From Paraburkholderia bannensis NBRC 103871 (GTDB lineage: Bacteria; Pseudomonadota; Gammaproteobacteria; Burkholderiales; Burkholderiaceae), in the NCBI RefSeq assembly GCF_000685015.1, contig NZ_BAYA01000004.1, positions 124,001 to 188,000 of the forward strand: a stretch of 64,000 bases of DNA, in the 5' to 3' direction. The stretch's first letter is position 1. Each line of letters opens with the position of its first letter. The notes beneath the pieces are model-generated. The model did not search any database. It saw nothing but the letters and a program-made list of their open reading frames with translations, and had not been told where the DNA came from. Of the stretch, positions 27,260 to 39,267 are shown one piece after another. Both the position numbers and the translations under genes were made by a program.

Positions 27260-28012
27260 TTACTCCGACCGGGCGGGCGCCTTCTTCGCGCTGCGCGCAG
27301 TCGTCTTGCCTGCAGCCGCGCCTGAACTCGCGCCGCCGCTACTGCGCTTCGCCGCCGGTTTCGCGCGCGCCGCCGACTCGCCGCTTGCTGCGCCCGCGCC
27401 CGCAGCCCCCGCAGCCGCTTCGGCCGCAGCCTGCGCCGCTTGAGCCGCCGCGGCTGGCTGCGCCATCGCGAACTGCGCAAGCTGGTTGAACTGCGATTGC
27501 AGCAGGTTCCACCACGCCGATGCATCGAAGCCCGGCGGCGGCGCGTCGGCGGATGCCTCGGCATCGCCTGCCGGTGCGCTATCGCGTGCCGACTGTGCCG
27601 ACGCAAACGACGCGGCAGACTCGCGCGGCGGCGCTTCGTGCGCGGGCGGCGGACTCATCTGCGCCTGCGCGAACGCGCCGAACGCACGCAGCGTCGACAG
27701 CGTCGCGCGCTGCACTTCGAGCGCCTGGATCGCCGACTGCAACATGTTCAGGTTCAGCTTGAGCCATTGCTCGACGGCGCGCAGATCGGTGACGCGCTTG
27801 TCGAGTTCCTCGATATTGGTGAGCGGCGTCATCATGTCGGACATCATCGACAGCGACGGGCCAAGCCCCTGCGCCGCGCCCGGCTCGCTGCCGGGAAACG
27901 CGCTGCCGAACGGCGTGAGGCGCATCATCCCCCACATGCGGTCGAGCATCTCGGCGGGCGGGAAGCCGGGAAAGCCCGGGAACGGCGGAACGGAGCCTGC
28001 TGAATCGGTCAT
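27260..28012 (-). CDS. phaM: PhaM-like PHB-granule regulatory protein
   Basis: A 250-residue protein that starts PPFPGFPGFPPAEML, has a helical central part (about 50-110) and ends in an Ala/Lys-rich tail with KPAAKRSS and SAKKAPARSE. This matches PhaM of Cupriavidus necator, which binds and activates PHB synthase PhaC1 and tethers granules to the nucleoid through PAKKA-type DNA-binding repeats. A middle stretch (about 165-215) is almost pure Ala/Gln/Gly. The ATG at 28012 gives the short MTDSAGSVPPF start; a longer frame upstream adds no conserved sequence. Confidence 0.78.
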   Translation of the reverse strand: MTDSAGSVPPFPGFPGFPPAEMLDRMWGMMRLTPFGSAFPGSEPGAAQGLGPSLSMMSDMMTPLTNIEELDKRVTDLRAVEQWLKLNLNMLQSAIQALEVQRATLSTLRAFGAFAQAQMSPPPAHEAPPRESAASFASAQSARDSAPAGDAEASADAPPPGFDASAWWNLLQSQFNQLAQFAMAQPAAAAQAAQAAAEAAAGAAGAGAASGESAARAKPAAKRSSGGASSGAAAGKTTARSAKKAPARSE

Positions 28013-28204
28013 GCGAATCTCCCTCGCAATGCAATCAGTGTTGGATGGCGCGTGGCGTGTCGCGTGCGATGCAGCGCAACCCAAGCGCTATCGCAGCAAC
28101 ACAGCACGCACACGCTACTTTTCGATCATACCGCGCGCGATCCTGCGCTTGCGCGTCACGCTTCACGCTTGATGCGCGCCTGGCTTTACGTACTTCAAGC
28201 GCAT

Positions 28205-29029
28205 TCAGAACGGATCGCCGCCCGGAAACTCCGGCGCGCGCCGCTCGCGCAAGGACTGTACGCCCTCGCGCACGTCGGGCCCTGAAAAACCCATGAATTC
28301 GAGCGCCAGCGACGTATCGAAGTTCGGCCCGGCCTGGCGCAGCCAGTTGTTGAGCGCGTACTTCGTCCAGCGCACCGCCGTCTGCGAACCGCTTGCCAGA
28401 CGCTTCGCCACTTCGAAGGCCTTCGGCAGCAGATCGGTTTCATCGACGGCCAGCGACACGAGGCCGATGCGCTCCGCCTCCTCGCCGCTCACCGGCTCGC
28501 ACAGCAGCAGGTAGTACTTCGCCTTCGCCATGCCGCACAACAGCGGCCAGACGATCGCCGCATGGTCGCCCGCCGCGACGCCCAGGCGCGTATGGCCGTC
28601 GATGATGCGTGCGGTCTTCGCGGCAATCGAGATATCGGCGAGCAGACCCGCGACGAGGCCCGCGCCCACGGCCGGGCCATGCATCGCGGACACGATCGGC
28701 TTGCTGCAATTGATGACGTTGTAGACGAGGTCGCGCGCCTCGCGCCAGACCCGCGCGCGCACGTCGAAGTGCAGCGCCATGTCCTCGACGAGCGCCAGGT
28801 CGCCGCCCGCCGAAAAGCCCTTGCCCTCGCCGCGGATCACCGCCACGCGCGCGTCGGGATCACGGTCGACGTCGCGCCAGATCTCGGCGAGTTCGCGGTG
28901 CATGTTGGCGTCGGCGGTGGCGAGGCCGCTCTTGTTGGCACCCTCGCCGCTCATCACGATCTCGACGATGCCGTGTTCGTGGCGACGCACGCGCAGCGCG
29001 TGATAACGGGCGTAAAAAGGATCGTTCAT
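28205..29029 (-). CDS. Enoyl-CoA hydratase/isomerase family protein
   Basis: A 274-residue crotonase-fold protein. It has the CoA/oxyanion segments [12 protein letters not shown] and [12 protein letters not shown] and the [13 protein letters not shown] strand. The two catalytic glutamates of true hydratases cannot be placed confidently (the second site reads [15 protein letters not shown]), so it may be an isomerase or hydrolase of the family. It is separated by 131 bases, including a tandem repeat, from the FAH-family gene upstream on the same strand; a shared catabolic pathway is plausible. Confidence 0.85.
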   Translation of the reverse strand: MNDPFYARYHALRVRRHEHGIVEIVMSGEGANKSGLATADANMHRELAEIWRDVDRDPDARVAVIRGEGKGFSAGGDLALVEDMALHFDVRARVWREARDLVYNVINCSKPIVSAMHGPAVGAGLVAGLLADISIAAKTARIIDGHTRLGVAAGDHAAIVWPLLCGMAKAKYYLLLCEPVSGEEAERIGLVSLAVDETDLLPKAFEVAKRLASGSQTAVRWTKYALNNWLRQAGPNFDTSLALEFMGFSGPDVREGVQSLRERRAPEFPGGDPF

Positions 29030-29061
29030 GGCACTGTCTCCTGTCTCTTCGGCTGGTGTTT

Positions 29062-29113
29062 TATGCCTGGTGCTTATGCCTGGTGCTTATGCCTGGCGTC
29101 TATGCCTGGTGTT
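29062..29113. repeat. Four 13-bp tandem repeats
   Basis: The unit TATGCCTGGTGCT occurs at 29062-29074 and 29075-29087 exactly, then as TATGCCTGGCGTC and TATGCCTGGTGTT. It sits between the FAH-family and enoyl-CoA hydratase genes. As 13 is not a multiple of three and no gene covers it, this is a non-coding minisatellite-like array. Confidence 0.85.
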
Positions 29114-29160
29114 CGAGCCGGTCTTGTTGTTGTGGCGCTGCTATGACGTTGCAGCCGCGC

Positions 29161-30153
29161 TTATTGCTGGTCTGAAAGCGCCACCACAGCCTGATCGATC
29201 GCACCGAAAATCGACTGCCCGGCCGGATCGAGCATCTCGATCTTCACACTGTCGCCGAACTTCATGAATTCCGTGCGCGCCTCGCCATGCTCGATGGTTT
29301 CGAGGCAGCGCTTTTCGGCGATACAGCAGTAGCCGCGCTTCGCGTCCTTGTTCGACACCGTGCCCGAACCCACGATCGCGCCCGCGCGCAGATTGCGCGT
29401 CTTCGCCGCGTGCGCGATCAACTGGCCGAAGTGGAACACCATGTCCGTGCCCGCGTCGGGCTGGCCTACTTTCCTGTTGTTCCAGTAGACCAGCATCGGC
29501 AGGTGCACGCGGCCTTCGCGCCAGTGCTCGCCAAGCTCGTCGGGCGTGACGACGACCGGCGAAAACGAGGTCGCCGGCTTGCTCTGGAAGAAGCCGAAGC
29601 CCTTGGCGAGTTCGGCGGGAATCAGGTTGCGCAGCGACACGTCGTTGGCGAGCGCGACGAGACGCACGGCCTTGAGCGCTTCGTCGGCGGTGGCGCCCAT
29701 CGGCACGTCGCCCGTGATGACGGCCACTTCGGCCTCGAAGTCGATGCCGAACGCCTCCGAGCCGCACACGATGTCGTCGGTCGGGCCGATGAAGTCGTCG
29801 CTGCCGCCCTGGTACATGAGCGGATCAGTCCAGAACTCGGGCGGCATTTCCGCCCCGCGCGCGCGGCGCACGAGTTCGACGTGGTTCACGTAGGCCGAGC
29901 CGTCGGCCCATTGATAGGCGCGCGGCAGCGGCGCCATGCAGTTACGCGCGTCGAAGCTGAAGGTATTGCGCGCGCGGCCCTGGTTGAGTGCTTCGTACAG
30001 GTCGAGCAGTTGCGGCGCGTAGAAGCGCCAGTCGTCGAGCACGCGTTGCAGCGTGGGCGCGATCGCGTCGGCGATGGCGGCGCTGCGCAGGTCGCGGGAA
30101 ACGACGATCAGCTGGCCGTCGCGGGTGCCGTCCTTCAGCGTGGCGAGTTTCAT
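29161..30153 (-). CDS. Fumarylacetoacetate-hydrolase-family protein
   Basis: A 330-residue FAH-fold enzyme. The metal site is in DFEAEVAVITGD, with the LANDVSLRNL and SFSPVVVTPDELG strands that follow in this family, and the GAIVGSGTVSNKD loop. FAH proteins cleave C-C bonds of acylpyruvates or related acids; the closest group by these features is the bacterial fumarylacetoacetate/fumarylpyruvate type, substrate unknown. It is divergent from the IclR-type regulator, which probably controls it and the hydratase downstream. Confidence 0.88.
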   Translation of the reverse strand: MKLATLKDGTRDGQLIVVSRDLRSAAIADAIAPTLQRVLDDWRFYAPQLLDLYEALNQGRARNTFSFDARNCMAPLPRAYQWADGSAYVNHVELVRRARGAEMPPEFWTDPLMYQGGSDDFIGPTDDIVCGSEAFGIDFEAEVAVITGDVPMGATADEALKAVRLVALANDVSLRNLIPAELAKGFGFFQSKPATSFSPVVVTPDELGEHWREGRVHLPMLVYWNNRKVGQPDAGTDMVFHFGQLIAHAAKTRNLRAGAIVGSGTVSNKDAKRGYCCIAEKRCLETIEHGEARTEFMKFGDSVKIEMLDPAGQSIFGAIDQAVVALSDQQ

Positions 30154-30259
30154 GGATTGAGGCGTGAGTGACGATAGAGGAAATGTATTCTACGATGGTG
30201 AATCGGCGCGGCCCAAGGGGAGGCGCGCCATTCCCTACCTCAAGGCCCGAACGCCCGTT

Positions 30260-31198
30260 ATGCCGCCGTCCACCCGCACCGCCGCGTCGTCCCGCTCCAC
30301 CGATGCCACAGTCGAGGAAAATATCGATATCGACGATGGCAATGAATCGATTGAAACCGCGAATGACAGCGCGAATGAAATCGCAAACGACAGCGCGAAT
30401 GAAGGTGGCGAGGAAAAACTGCGCTCGGGCATCCAGTCGATCGAAGTGGGGTTTCGCCTGCTCGAAGTGCTGACCAGCGAGCCGCGCGCGATGATGCTGC
30501 GCGACCTCGCTCAACGCGCGGGCATGAGCCCTGCGAAAGCGCACCGCTATCTCGTGAGTTTCCTGCGCCTGGGCGTGGTCGCGCAGGATCCGGTGTCCGG
30601 CCGTTACGAGCTGGGCGGTTTCGCATTGCAACTGGGTCTCGCGCGTCTCGCACGCGTTGACGGCGTGAAGCTTGCGCGCATCGCGCTGGCCGAACTGCGC
30701 GACGCGCTCGACATCACCGTGGGCATCGCCGTGTGGGGCAACCAGGGGCCGACCGTCGTGCACTGGATGGAGTCGAGCCATCCGGCCAAGGCGTCGCTCA
30801 AGCTCGGCGACGTCATGCCGATGCTCAGCTCCGCGACGGGCCTGCTGTTTGCAGCCTACCTGCCGCGCAGCAAGACCGCGCCGATGATCGAGCGCGAACT
30901 GAACAATGCGCAGCACTACTCGTGGGGCGCGACGCCGCGCAGCGCCGAGGCGCTCGAAGCCACGCTCGCCGAAGTGCGCGCACACGGCGCAGCGCGCGTG
31001 GAAGGCATGTTGCTGCCGACGATTCACGCATTCTGCACGCCGGTGTTCGACGCGAGCGGGGAACTGGCGCTCGGGCTGATCGCGCTCGGCCACGAAGGCG
31101 CGTTTGAGAGCGGCTGGAACGGCGCCGTCGATACGGCGTTGCGCGAGTGCGCGGGCAAGCTCTCGTACGAATTGGGGTACAGCCCCGTCGCGCGCTGA
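30260..31198 (+). CDS. IclR-family transcriptional regulator
   Basis: A 312-residue regulator: a winged helix-turn-helix (about 55-115, IQSIEVGFRLLEVLTSEP ... KAHRYLVSFLRLG) and a GAF-like effector domain (about 130-300). The N-terminal 50 residues are acidic and Ser/Asn-rich and contain an IANDSANE-type repeat. I preferred the ATG at 30260 over a GTG at 30164, since the latter would leave only ten bases to the divergent FAH gene and no room for promoters. Neither start has a clear ribosome-binding site. It probably regulates the aromatic- or acid-catabolism genes facing it. Confidence 0.85.
   Translation: MPPSTRTAASSRSTDATVEENIDIDDGNESIETANDSANEIANDSANEGGEEKLRSGIQSIEVGFRLLEVLTSEPRAMMLRDLAQRAGMSPAKAHRYLVSFLRLGVVAQDPVSGRYELGGFALQLGLARLARVDGVKLARIALAELRDALDITVGIAVWGNQGPTVVHWMESSHPAKASLKLGDVMPMLSSATGLLFAAYLPRSKTAPMIERELNNAQHYSWGATPRSAEALEATLAEVRAHGAARVEGMLLPTIHAFCTPVFDASGELALGLIALGHEGAFESGWNGAVDTALRECAGKLSYELGYSPVAR
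30359..30406 (+). repeat. 24-bp tandem duplication inside the IclR gene
   Basis: Two copies (30359-30382 and 30383-30406) encode ANDSANEI and ANDSANEG. They are in frame and lie in the non-conserved acidic N-terminal extension. Confidence 0.75.
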
Positions 31199-31280
31199 TC
31201 GCCCGCCGCGCGCCGCTTCTGCATCGGTCAGGCTTGCCGTGTCACAGTAGCGCTTATCCGCGATCAGGCCCGAAGACTCG

Positions 31281-32657
31281 ATGAACAGCTCCACCACCAG
31301 CCAAAACGCCTCCACCTCGCCCCAGCGCTCGCACGCATGGCGCTGGGTGGCCGTGTTCGCGCTGGTGACGGTGATGCACTGGCTCGCGGCGCAGTGGTTC
31401 GAGCGGCACCACACGGCGCAGCCGGTCAAGCCCGCACATGTGCCCGTGCAGGTGCGGCTGCTCAAGACCGAACGCATCGAGCAGCAGGCCAAACCCGCTG
31501 CGGCGGCCACCAGGCCCGCGGCCAAACCCGCAGCGCCCGCGCAGCCCAAACGCGCGCCGAGCCCGCCGCACACGCTCCAGGCCGTGACGCCGCCCGAGCC
31601 GCATCCGAAGACCGCCGCCGCGCCCGCAGAAGCCGCATCGAGCCCCGCTGCGGCATCCGATGCGACTGCAGCGGCGTCCAGCGGCGCAAGCGGCGCCGCC
31701 CAGGCCGCCGCGCCCGGCAACGGCAACACGCCCTCCGCTCCCGCGACCCAGGCGTCGCACGGCGTCAAGTTCCAGGTGCCGCCATCGGGCGAACTCGAAT
31801 ACGACACGTTCTTCAACGGCGCGCGCAATGCACCCGGCACGATCCACTGGAGCAGCGACGGCCAGCACTACGACATGGTGGTATCGATTCCGCTGCCTTT
31901 CGTCGGCACGTTTAGCTGGACGAGCAAGGGGCACGTCGACGCGTTTGGTCTCGCGCCCGATCAATACATCGAAAAGCGCGGCCGCCGCCCCGCGGACTTC
32001 ACGATCTTCAATCGCGAGCAGAAGCAGATCGTGTTCACGCGCACGCCGAATTCGCTCGCGCTGCCCGATGGCGCGCAGGATCGCTTCAGCATGGTGATGC
32101 AGCTCGCGAGCCTCGTGCGCGGCGACCCCGATACGTACAAGCCCGGCGTCACGCGCGAGTTCTATGTCGCCGATAACGACAGCGGCGAGACCTGGCCGAT
32201 CACCACCATCGGCGATGAAACCGTGAGCACGGATCACGGCTACGTCACGGCGCGCCACTTCATGCGCCTGCCGCGCCACGACGGCGACAAGCGCCGCATC
32301 GACGTGTGGCTCGCGCCTTCGCTCGGCTGGCTGCCGGTGCGTCTCGTGCAAACCGAGCCGAACGGCACCGAAGTCGAGCTGCTGTGGCATGGCGCATTGA
32401 CGTTGCCGAAAGCGTCGGATGATTCGAATGCGGCAGCCGCGCCCGCGTCATCGGCAGGCGCACCGAACAACCCATCGAACAGCGCAGCGAGCAACTCGAT
32501 GAGCAGCACCGCCAGCAGCATTGCGCCCGCGTCAGCAAGCACGCCGCCAGCCGATCAAGCCACTGCGCCGCCCACGTCGCCGTCACCGCAACCAGCGCCT
32601 GAATCCGCCCCTGAAATCGCCCCCGCGCCAGCCGCCGACGCCCCGATGCATCCTTAA
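31281..32657 (+). CDS. DUF3108 domain protein with membrane anchor
   Basis: A 458-residue protein with a single hydrophobic helix near the N-terminus (about 20-40), an Ala/Pro-rich linker (about 65-150), a folded beta-rich DUF3108 domain (about 155-370, FQVPPSGELEYDTFFNG ... SIPLPFVGTFSWTSKG ... RIDVWLAP), and a Ser/Ala/Pro-rich tail of about 80 residues. DUF3108 proteins are periplasmic and linked to envelope maintenance in beta-proteobacteria; the function is unknown. The ATG at 31281 follows a short gap after the IclR stop, with no visible terminator. Confidence 0.8.
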   Translation: MNSSTTSQNASTSPQRSHAWRWVAVFALVTVMHWLAAQWFERHHTAQPVKPAHVPVQVRLLKTERIEQQAKPAAAATRPAAKPAAPAQPKRAPSPPHTLQAVTPPEPHPKTAAAPAEAASSPAAASDATAAASSGASGAAQAAAPGNGNTPSAPATQASHGVKFQVPPSGELEYDTFFNGARNAPGTIHWSSDGQHYDMVVSIPLPFVGTFSWTSKGHVDAFGLAPDQYIEKRGRRPADFTIFNREQKQIVFTRTPNSLALPDGAQDRFSMVMQLASLVRGDPDTYKPGVTREFYVADNDSGETWPITTIGDETVSTDHGYVTARHFMRLPRHDGDKRRIDVWLAPSLGWLPVRLVQTEPNGTEVELLWHGALTLPKASDDSNAAAAPASSAGAPNNPSNSAASNSMSSTASSIAPASASTPPADQATAPPTSPSPQPAPESAPEIAPAPAADAPMHP

Positions 32658-32994
32658 GCGCTCTCCCGCACACACGCGCACAAGAACTGCGCGTGCAGGC
32701 CACAAAACCGGCCGCACAAGCCGCACGTTTGCGCGAAATAGCGCATACTGGAAATCATCGAAGCGCCCAGAATCGGAGTTGCATCGACTGCGCGCGCGGC
32801 CCGGGACGAGCACAAGAAAGAGCAGAGGAAAGCGTTCGTAGGGAGACTTGAGCCACGCATCGCACCGGCGCACCCGGCTGCGCGAAACACCCGCCTTGCG
32901 CCTATCAGGCGCGCGGCTTGCGACAATCGCACGACGTCCACGCAGTACCTCGCAACCAGCCTGACTCCCGGCCGTATCGGCCAAGGAGGAACGC
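32658..32994. other. 337-bp gap between DUF3108 and the PcaD-like gene
   Basis: No gene, repeat or terminator could be identified. The last bases hold a strong ribosome-binding site AAGGAGG for the next gene. Mid-gap (about 32700-32760) is slightly AT-richer. Confidence 0.6.
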
Positions 32995-33837
32995 ATGCAA
33001 GCGACTGTCAACGGCATCGATACGCGCTACGTCTTCGAAGACCGCAGCGGCGGCCCCGCGCTGACCTTCATTCACCAGCTCGGCGGCGATCTCTCCGTGT
33101 GGGACACGCTCGCGGGGCATTTCCGGCATCGTTTTCGCGTCCTGCGTTATGACGTGCGCGGCCACGGCGCCAGCGCCGTGTCGACTGGCGCGTTCGGCTT
33201 CAAGGAGCTGGCCGCCGATCTCACCGCCCTGCTCGACGCGAAAGACATCGAGAAAACGCATCTCGTCGGCATGTCGATGGGCGGCATGATCGCGCAGCAG
33301 TTCGCGCTCGATCACGCGCCTGGCGCGGCTCATGATGCGCGCTCGCGCGTGCTCTCGCTCACGCTGTGCGACACCGCCAGCCGCACCGCACCCGAAGCGC
33401 GCGATACATGGAACGAACGCGCCGCGCTCGTGCGCCGCGAAGGTACCGGCGCCATCGCCGACGTGACGATGGCGCGCTGGTTCACGCCGGAGTTCCGTCG
33501 CACGAATCGCGATACCGTTGCGCACATCTGCGACGTTTTATTACGGACACCTTCAGAGGGTTACGCAAGCGCCTGTGAAGCGCTGCGCGACTTCGACGTT
33601 CACGAACGCCTCGCGCACCTGCGCGTGCCCACGCTCGCCGTTGCAGGGCGTCACGACAGCGGTACGCCGCCCGCGCTCACCGAAGCGCTCGCGGCCGCCA
33701 TTCCCGATGCACGTTTCGAAATGCTCGACGCCGCGCATCTGGCCCCGGTTGAGGAATCGCATGGCTTCGCCGCCTTGCTCGAATCGTTTCTACGCCAGCA
33801 GGCCCAGCAGTTGCATCCTGCATCTAAACCGCAGTGA
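32995..33837 (+). CDS. Alpha/beta hydrolase, 3-oxoadipate enol-lactonase-like
   Basis: A 280-residue cytoplasmic hydrolase with nucleophile elbow GMSMGG (Ser94), an oxyanion HQLGGDLS loop, and the acid and His in AGRHDSGTPP and DAAHLAPVEE. The opening DVRGHGAS and the SMGGMIAQ region resemble PcaD (beta-ketoadipate enol-lactonase), but no other protocatechuate genes are near, so the substrate is open. Translation starts at an ATG behind a perfect AAGGAGG site. It is monocistronic by position. Confidence 0.85.
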   Translation: MQATVNGIDTRYVFEDRSGGPALTFIHQLGGDLSVWDTLAGHFRHRFRVLRYDVRGHGASAVSTGAFGFKELAADLTALLDAKDIEKTHLVGMSMGGMIAQQFALDHAPGAAHDARSRVLSLTLCDTASRTAPEARDTWNERAALVRREGTGAIADVTMARWFTPEFRRTNRDTVAHICDVLLRTPSEGYASACEALRDFDVHERLAHLRVPTLAVAGRHDSGTPPALTEALAAAIPDARFEMLDAAHLAPVEESHGFAALLESFLRQQAQQLHPASKPQ

Positions 33838-33981
33838 AATCCGTAACTTGCAGAGACGGGGAAGTAGAGGGAGAGCAGTCCGAAAAAAGAGGTGATGCGG
33901 GACCCACCCCTTGAATTCCAGATCGAACGCTCCATGTACGGACAGAAGCAGTGAGGGAGCACAGGAAAAAGGAGTGTCGCC

Positions 33982-34239
33982 ATGCAGATGATCTACAACA
34001 GTCCGAACTATTGCGTTGTCGAGTTTCCCCCGCAGGACGGTCACGTCGCCATGCGCTCTGGCGGCTATGAAATCGTCGACAAGAATGCGCGCCGCGAGTT
34101 GTTCATCGACGGCGTGATGGCGGCACGTTTTCGCGAAGACGTGCAGAAGCTGATGGACGAGGATCAGTCGCTCGACGAGGTGGACGAATTCCTCGGACAG
34201 TTCGACAGCCTCATGCAGCAACCTGTCGTGCTGCACTGA
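33982..34239 (+). CDS. DUF3567 family protein
   Basis: An 85-residue acidic protein with the opening MQMIYNSPNYCVVEFPPQDG and a central ARRELFIDGVMA helix, both diagnostic of DUF3567, a Burkholderiales family often found directly upstream of metH. It has no known function. Ribosome-binding site AAGGAG is in place. A terminator lies between it and metH1. Confidence 0.88.
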   Translation: MQMIYNSPNYCVVEFPPQDGHVAMRSGGYEIVDKNARRELFIDGVMAARFREDVQKLMDEDQSLDEVDEFLGQFDSLMQQPVVLH

Positions 34240-34357
34240 TACGTGGCGGCCCGCGCCTTGCGCGCAGCATGACGGCTCCCACGCTCGTGCAGTACCTCAT
34301 GCAGTACGAATGGCAGTAAAACCTCGCGCCGCCTGCTACATGGCGGCGCCCCCATCA

Positions 34358-34398
34358 GAAAACCCCGCCCGGCCATGCGCCGCGCGGGGTTTTCTTTT
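34358..34398 (+). terminator. Intrinsic terminator after the DUF3567 gene
   Basis: A 10-bp stem (34359-34368 with 34384-34393) followed by TTTTCTTTT lies 119 bases past the DUF3567 stop, upstream of the metH1 promoter. Confidence 0.8.
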
Positions 34399-34481
34399 GG
34401 GCGGGCCACGTCGCGCCCCATCGCGCCCCGCACCGACGCGCGAGCGCCACGCCCGCGCCAGCGGGGCGCCCCGGCTGCGGC

Positions 34482-34487
34482 TACAAT
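34482..34487 (+). promoter_or_regulatory. Putative -10 (TACAAT) of metH1
   Basis: TACAAT sits 45 bases before the metH1 ATG, the spacing expected for a promoter with a short leader. A -35 match is poor. Confidence 0.4.
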
Positions 34488-34532
34488 GTTGGGTTTCCCA
34501 GCTCGACCGGCGCATTCGCGCGCCCGCCACCC

Positions 34533-35600
34533 ATGAACCAGCCCGCCGAACACGCTACGCCTTCAGCCGCCACGCCGTACACGCGCGCAGCCTCGCTGCC
34601 CGCGCTGCTTGCCTCGCGCATCGTGATCCTCGACGGTGCGATGGGGACGATGATCCAGCGCTACAAGCTCGACGAAGCCGCCTACCGTGGCGAGCGCTTC
34701 AAGGACTACGCGCGCGACATCAAGGGCAACAACGAACTGCTCTCGCTCACGCAGCCGCAGATCATCAGCGAGATCCACGAGCAGTACCTGGCCGCGGGCG
34801 CCGACATCATCGAGACCAACACATTCGGCGCGACCACGGTGGCCCAGGACGACTACGGCATGGGCGAGCTCGCCATCGAGATGAACATCCAGTCGGCGAA
34901 ACTCGCGCGCGCCGCATGCGACAAGTACTCGACGCCGGACAAGCCGCGCTTTGCCGCCGGCGCGATCGGCCCGACGCCGAAGACCGCCAGCATCTCGCCG
35001 GACGTGAACGATCCGGGCGCGCGCAACGTGACCTTCGAGGAGCTTCGCCGCGCGTACTACGAACAAGCGAAGGCGCTGATGGACGGCGGCTGCGACCTGT
35101 TCCTCGTCGAGACGATCTTCGACACGCTCAACGCCAAGGCCGCGCTGTTCGCGCTCGACCAGCTGTTCGAGGACACCGGCGAGGTTCTGCCGATCATGAT
35201 TTCGGGCACCGTCACCGATGCATCGGGCCGCATTCTCTCGGGCCAGACCGTCGAGGCTTTCTGGAACTCGCTGCGTCACGCCAAACCGCTCACGTTCGGC
35301 CTGAACTGCGCGCTGGGCGCAGCGCTGATGCGCCCGTACATCGCCGAGCTGGCCAAGCTCTGCGACACCTATGTCTCGTGCTACCCGAACGCAGGCCTGC
35401 CGAACCCGATGAGCGACACCGGCTTCGACGAAACGCCCGCTGATACCTCGGCGCTGCTCAAGGAATTCGCTTCGGCCGGTCTCGTGAACGTGGCGGGCGG
35501 CTGCTGCGGCACGACGCCCGAACACATCGCCGCGATCGCCAGGGCACTCGCCGAAATCAAGCCGCGCCGCTGGCCGGGACAGTACCGCGACGCTGCTTAA
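34533..35600 (+). CDS. metH: Methionine synthase, homocysteine-binding half (MetH1)
   Basis: A 355-residue protein equal to the first domain of MetH. Its zinc-binding cysteines are Cys259 (GLNCALG) and Cys324/Cys325 (GGCCGTTPE). Conserved substrate stretches include DGAMGTMIQ (34-42) and [12 protein letters not shown]. It activates homocysteine for methylation by the second half. In this lineage MetH is encoded by two genes; here the halves lie 69 bases apart in the same direction and must act together. A B12 riboswitch was looked for upstream and not found. Confidence 0.93.
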   Translation: MNQPAEHATPSAATPYTRAASLPALLASRIVILDGAMGTMIQRYKLDEAAYRGERFKDYARDIKGNNELLSLTQPQIISEIHEQYLAAGADIIETNTFGATTVAQDDYGMGELAIEMNIQSAKLARAACDKYSTPDKPRFAAGAIGPTPKTASISPDVNDPGARNVTFEELRRAYYEQAKALMDGGCDLFLVETIFDTLNAKAALFALDQLFEDTGEVLPIMISGTVTDASGRILSGQTVEAFWNSLRHAKPLTFGLNCALGAALMRPYIAELAKLCDTYVSCYPNAGLPNPMSDTGFDETPADTSALLKEFASAGLVNVAGGCCGTTPEHIAAIARALAEIKPRRWPGQYRDAA

Positions 35601-35669
35601 GCGACGCGACTGAACCCGACACAAAAGCCCGCCGACTCCACACGACATCCGACGATCCAGTCCCACGCC

Positions 35670-38387
<2,718 letters not shown>

Positions 38388-38628
38388 GGCTGCTTCGGGC
38401 TTTGACGGGACTTGCTTCACGCGGGCCGCGCAGCGTTGCAGCGGCCCGACATATGAAAAGCAATAGCCTGAATATTTCGCGCACGGAATTTTTCGGCTTT
38501 GTAAGATGGCCGCGCATCACCCAAGGCCAAACGCGGCAGCGGCGGGCATCGCCCGGCGCCGCGTCGGCTCGCTCATCAGCAAGTCCTTAAAAAACCAGAT
38601 CGAAGCAACCTCGACGGAGAACAATCGT

Positions 38629-38844
38629 ATGAAGAAGCTGATGTTGATGTTGACCGCCTTCGGCGTCGCGGCCCTCGCGCAGCCGTCGTTCGCGCAACCG
38701 GCCTCCGCACCGCACGAGTCGAGCGCCGTGTCGTCGTATTCGGCGCCCACCGAAAAGCACGTGAAGAAACCGAAGAAAAAGAAGGTCAAGAAGGGCGCGG
38801 CATCGGCTGCCGAAACGGCTGAACCGACGGCAGCCAGCCAGTAA
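38629..38844 (+). CDS. Small exported Lys-rich protein
   Basis: A 71-residue protein with a signal peptide (about 1-22, ending SFAQ) followed by a very basic mature part with KHVKKPKKKKVKKG. No family is recognised. It could bind acidic surfaces, but this is inference. The ATG at 38629 follows a GGAG site. It is followed by a terminator, so it is transcribed on its own. Confidence 0.65.
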   Translation: MKKLMLMLTAFGVAALAQPSFAQPASAPHESSAVSSYSAPTEKHVKKPKKKKVKKGAASAAETAEPTAASQ

Positions 38845-38868
38845 CACGCTACATCGGCGCCGTAAAAC

Positions 38869-38898
38869 GAAAGAGCCCGCAGATTTTGCGGGCTCTTT
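38869..38898 (+). terminator. Intrinsic terminator
   Basis: A 12-bp stem (38870-38881 with 38887-38898) with a 5-base loop, rich in A on the 5' side and T on the 3' side, sits between the small Lys-rich gene and the convergent DUF1840 gene and could serve both. Confidence 0.8.
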
Positions 38899-38940
38899 GC
38901 ATTGGTGCGACGGGCGCGGGGTGACGTGAATCGACGGGCT

Positions 38941-39267
38941 TCAGATGCCCCAGACGATATCGTTGTCTTCCTTTTTCGCCGCGCGCAGCATGTCAAGGAA
39001 CGGGAACGCACGCTGGGCAAGGCCCGGCGGCAACTCGTGGGGCTCGTGCCCTTCCTCGCCTTCGTGGAAGTGGCCATCGTGCTCGGCGCGATCCTTCTTG
39101 TCCACGGCGATGGCCGATTCGAGCTTGCTGATGGCGCTGTCGAGTTCTTCGCGCGTGATGACGCCGCGCTCGCCCAGCCGCTTGCCGATAATGCCGAGGA
39201 GATATTGCGCGAGGCTATCCAGCATCAGCACGTCGGGCGAGGCGTGGCACTTGAAAGTAATCAGCAT
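38941..39267 (-). CDS. DUF1840 family protein
   Basis: A 108-residue protein beginning MLITFKCHASPDVLMLDSLAQYLLGIIGKRLGERGVIT, the DUF1840 signature, followed by a His/Glu-rich linker (about 62-78) and a helical C-terminus. The family is specific to beta-proteobacteria and has no assigned function. It converges on the small Lys-rich gene; a terminator lies between. Confidence 0.85.
   Translation of the reverse strand: MLITFKCHASPDVLMLDSLAQYLLGIIGKRLGERGVITREELDSAISKLESAIAVDKKDRAEHDGHFHEGEEGHEPHELPPGLAQRAFPFLDMLRAAKKEDNDIVWGI

Noticed and set aside
29062..29113. CRISPR array.
   Set aside because: Units are 13 bp with no spacers between them, and no cas genes occur.
30164..30259. GTG start at 30164 for the IclR-type gene.
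   Set aside because: It would leave ten bases between the divergent coding starts and add 32 non-conserved residues.
34240..34532. Possible cobalamin riboswitch before metH1.
   Set aside because: No B12-box-like GCCACTG element or long paired leader could be found; only a terminator and a TACAAT promoter.
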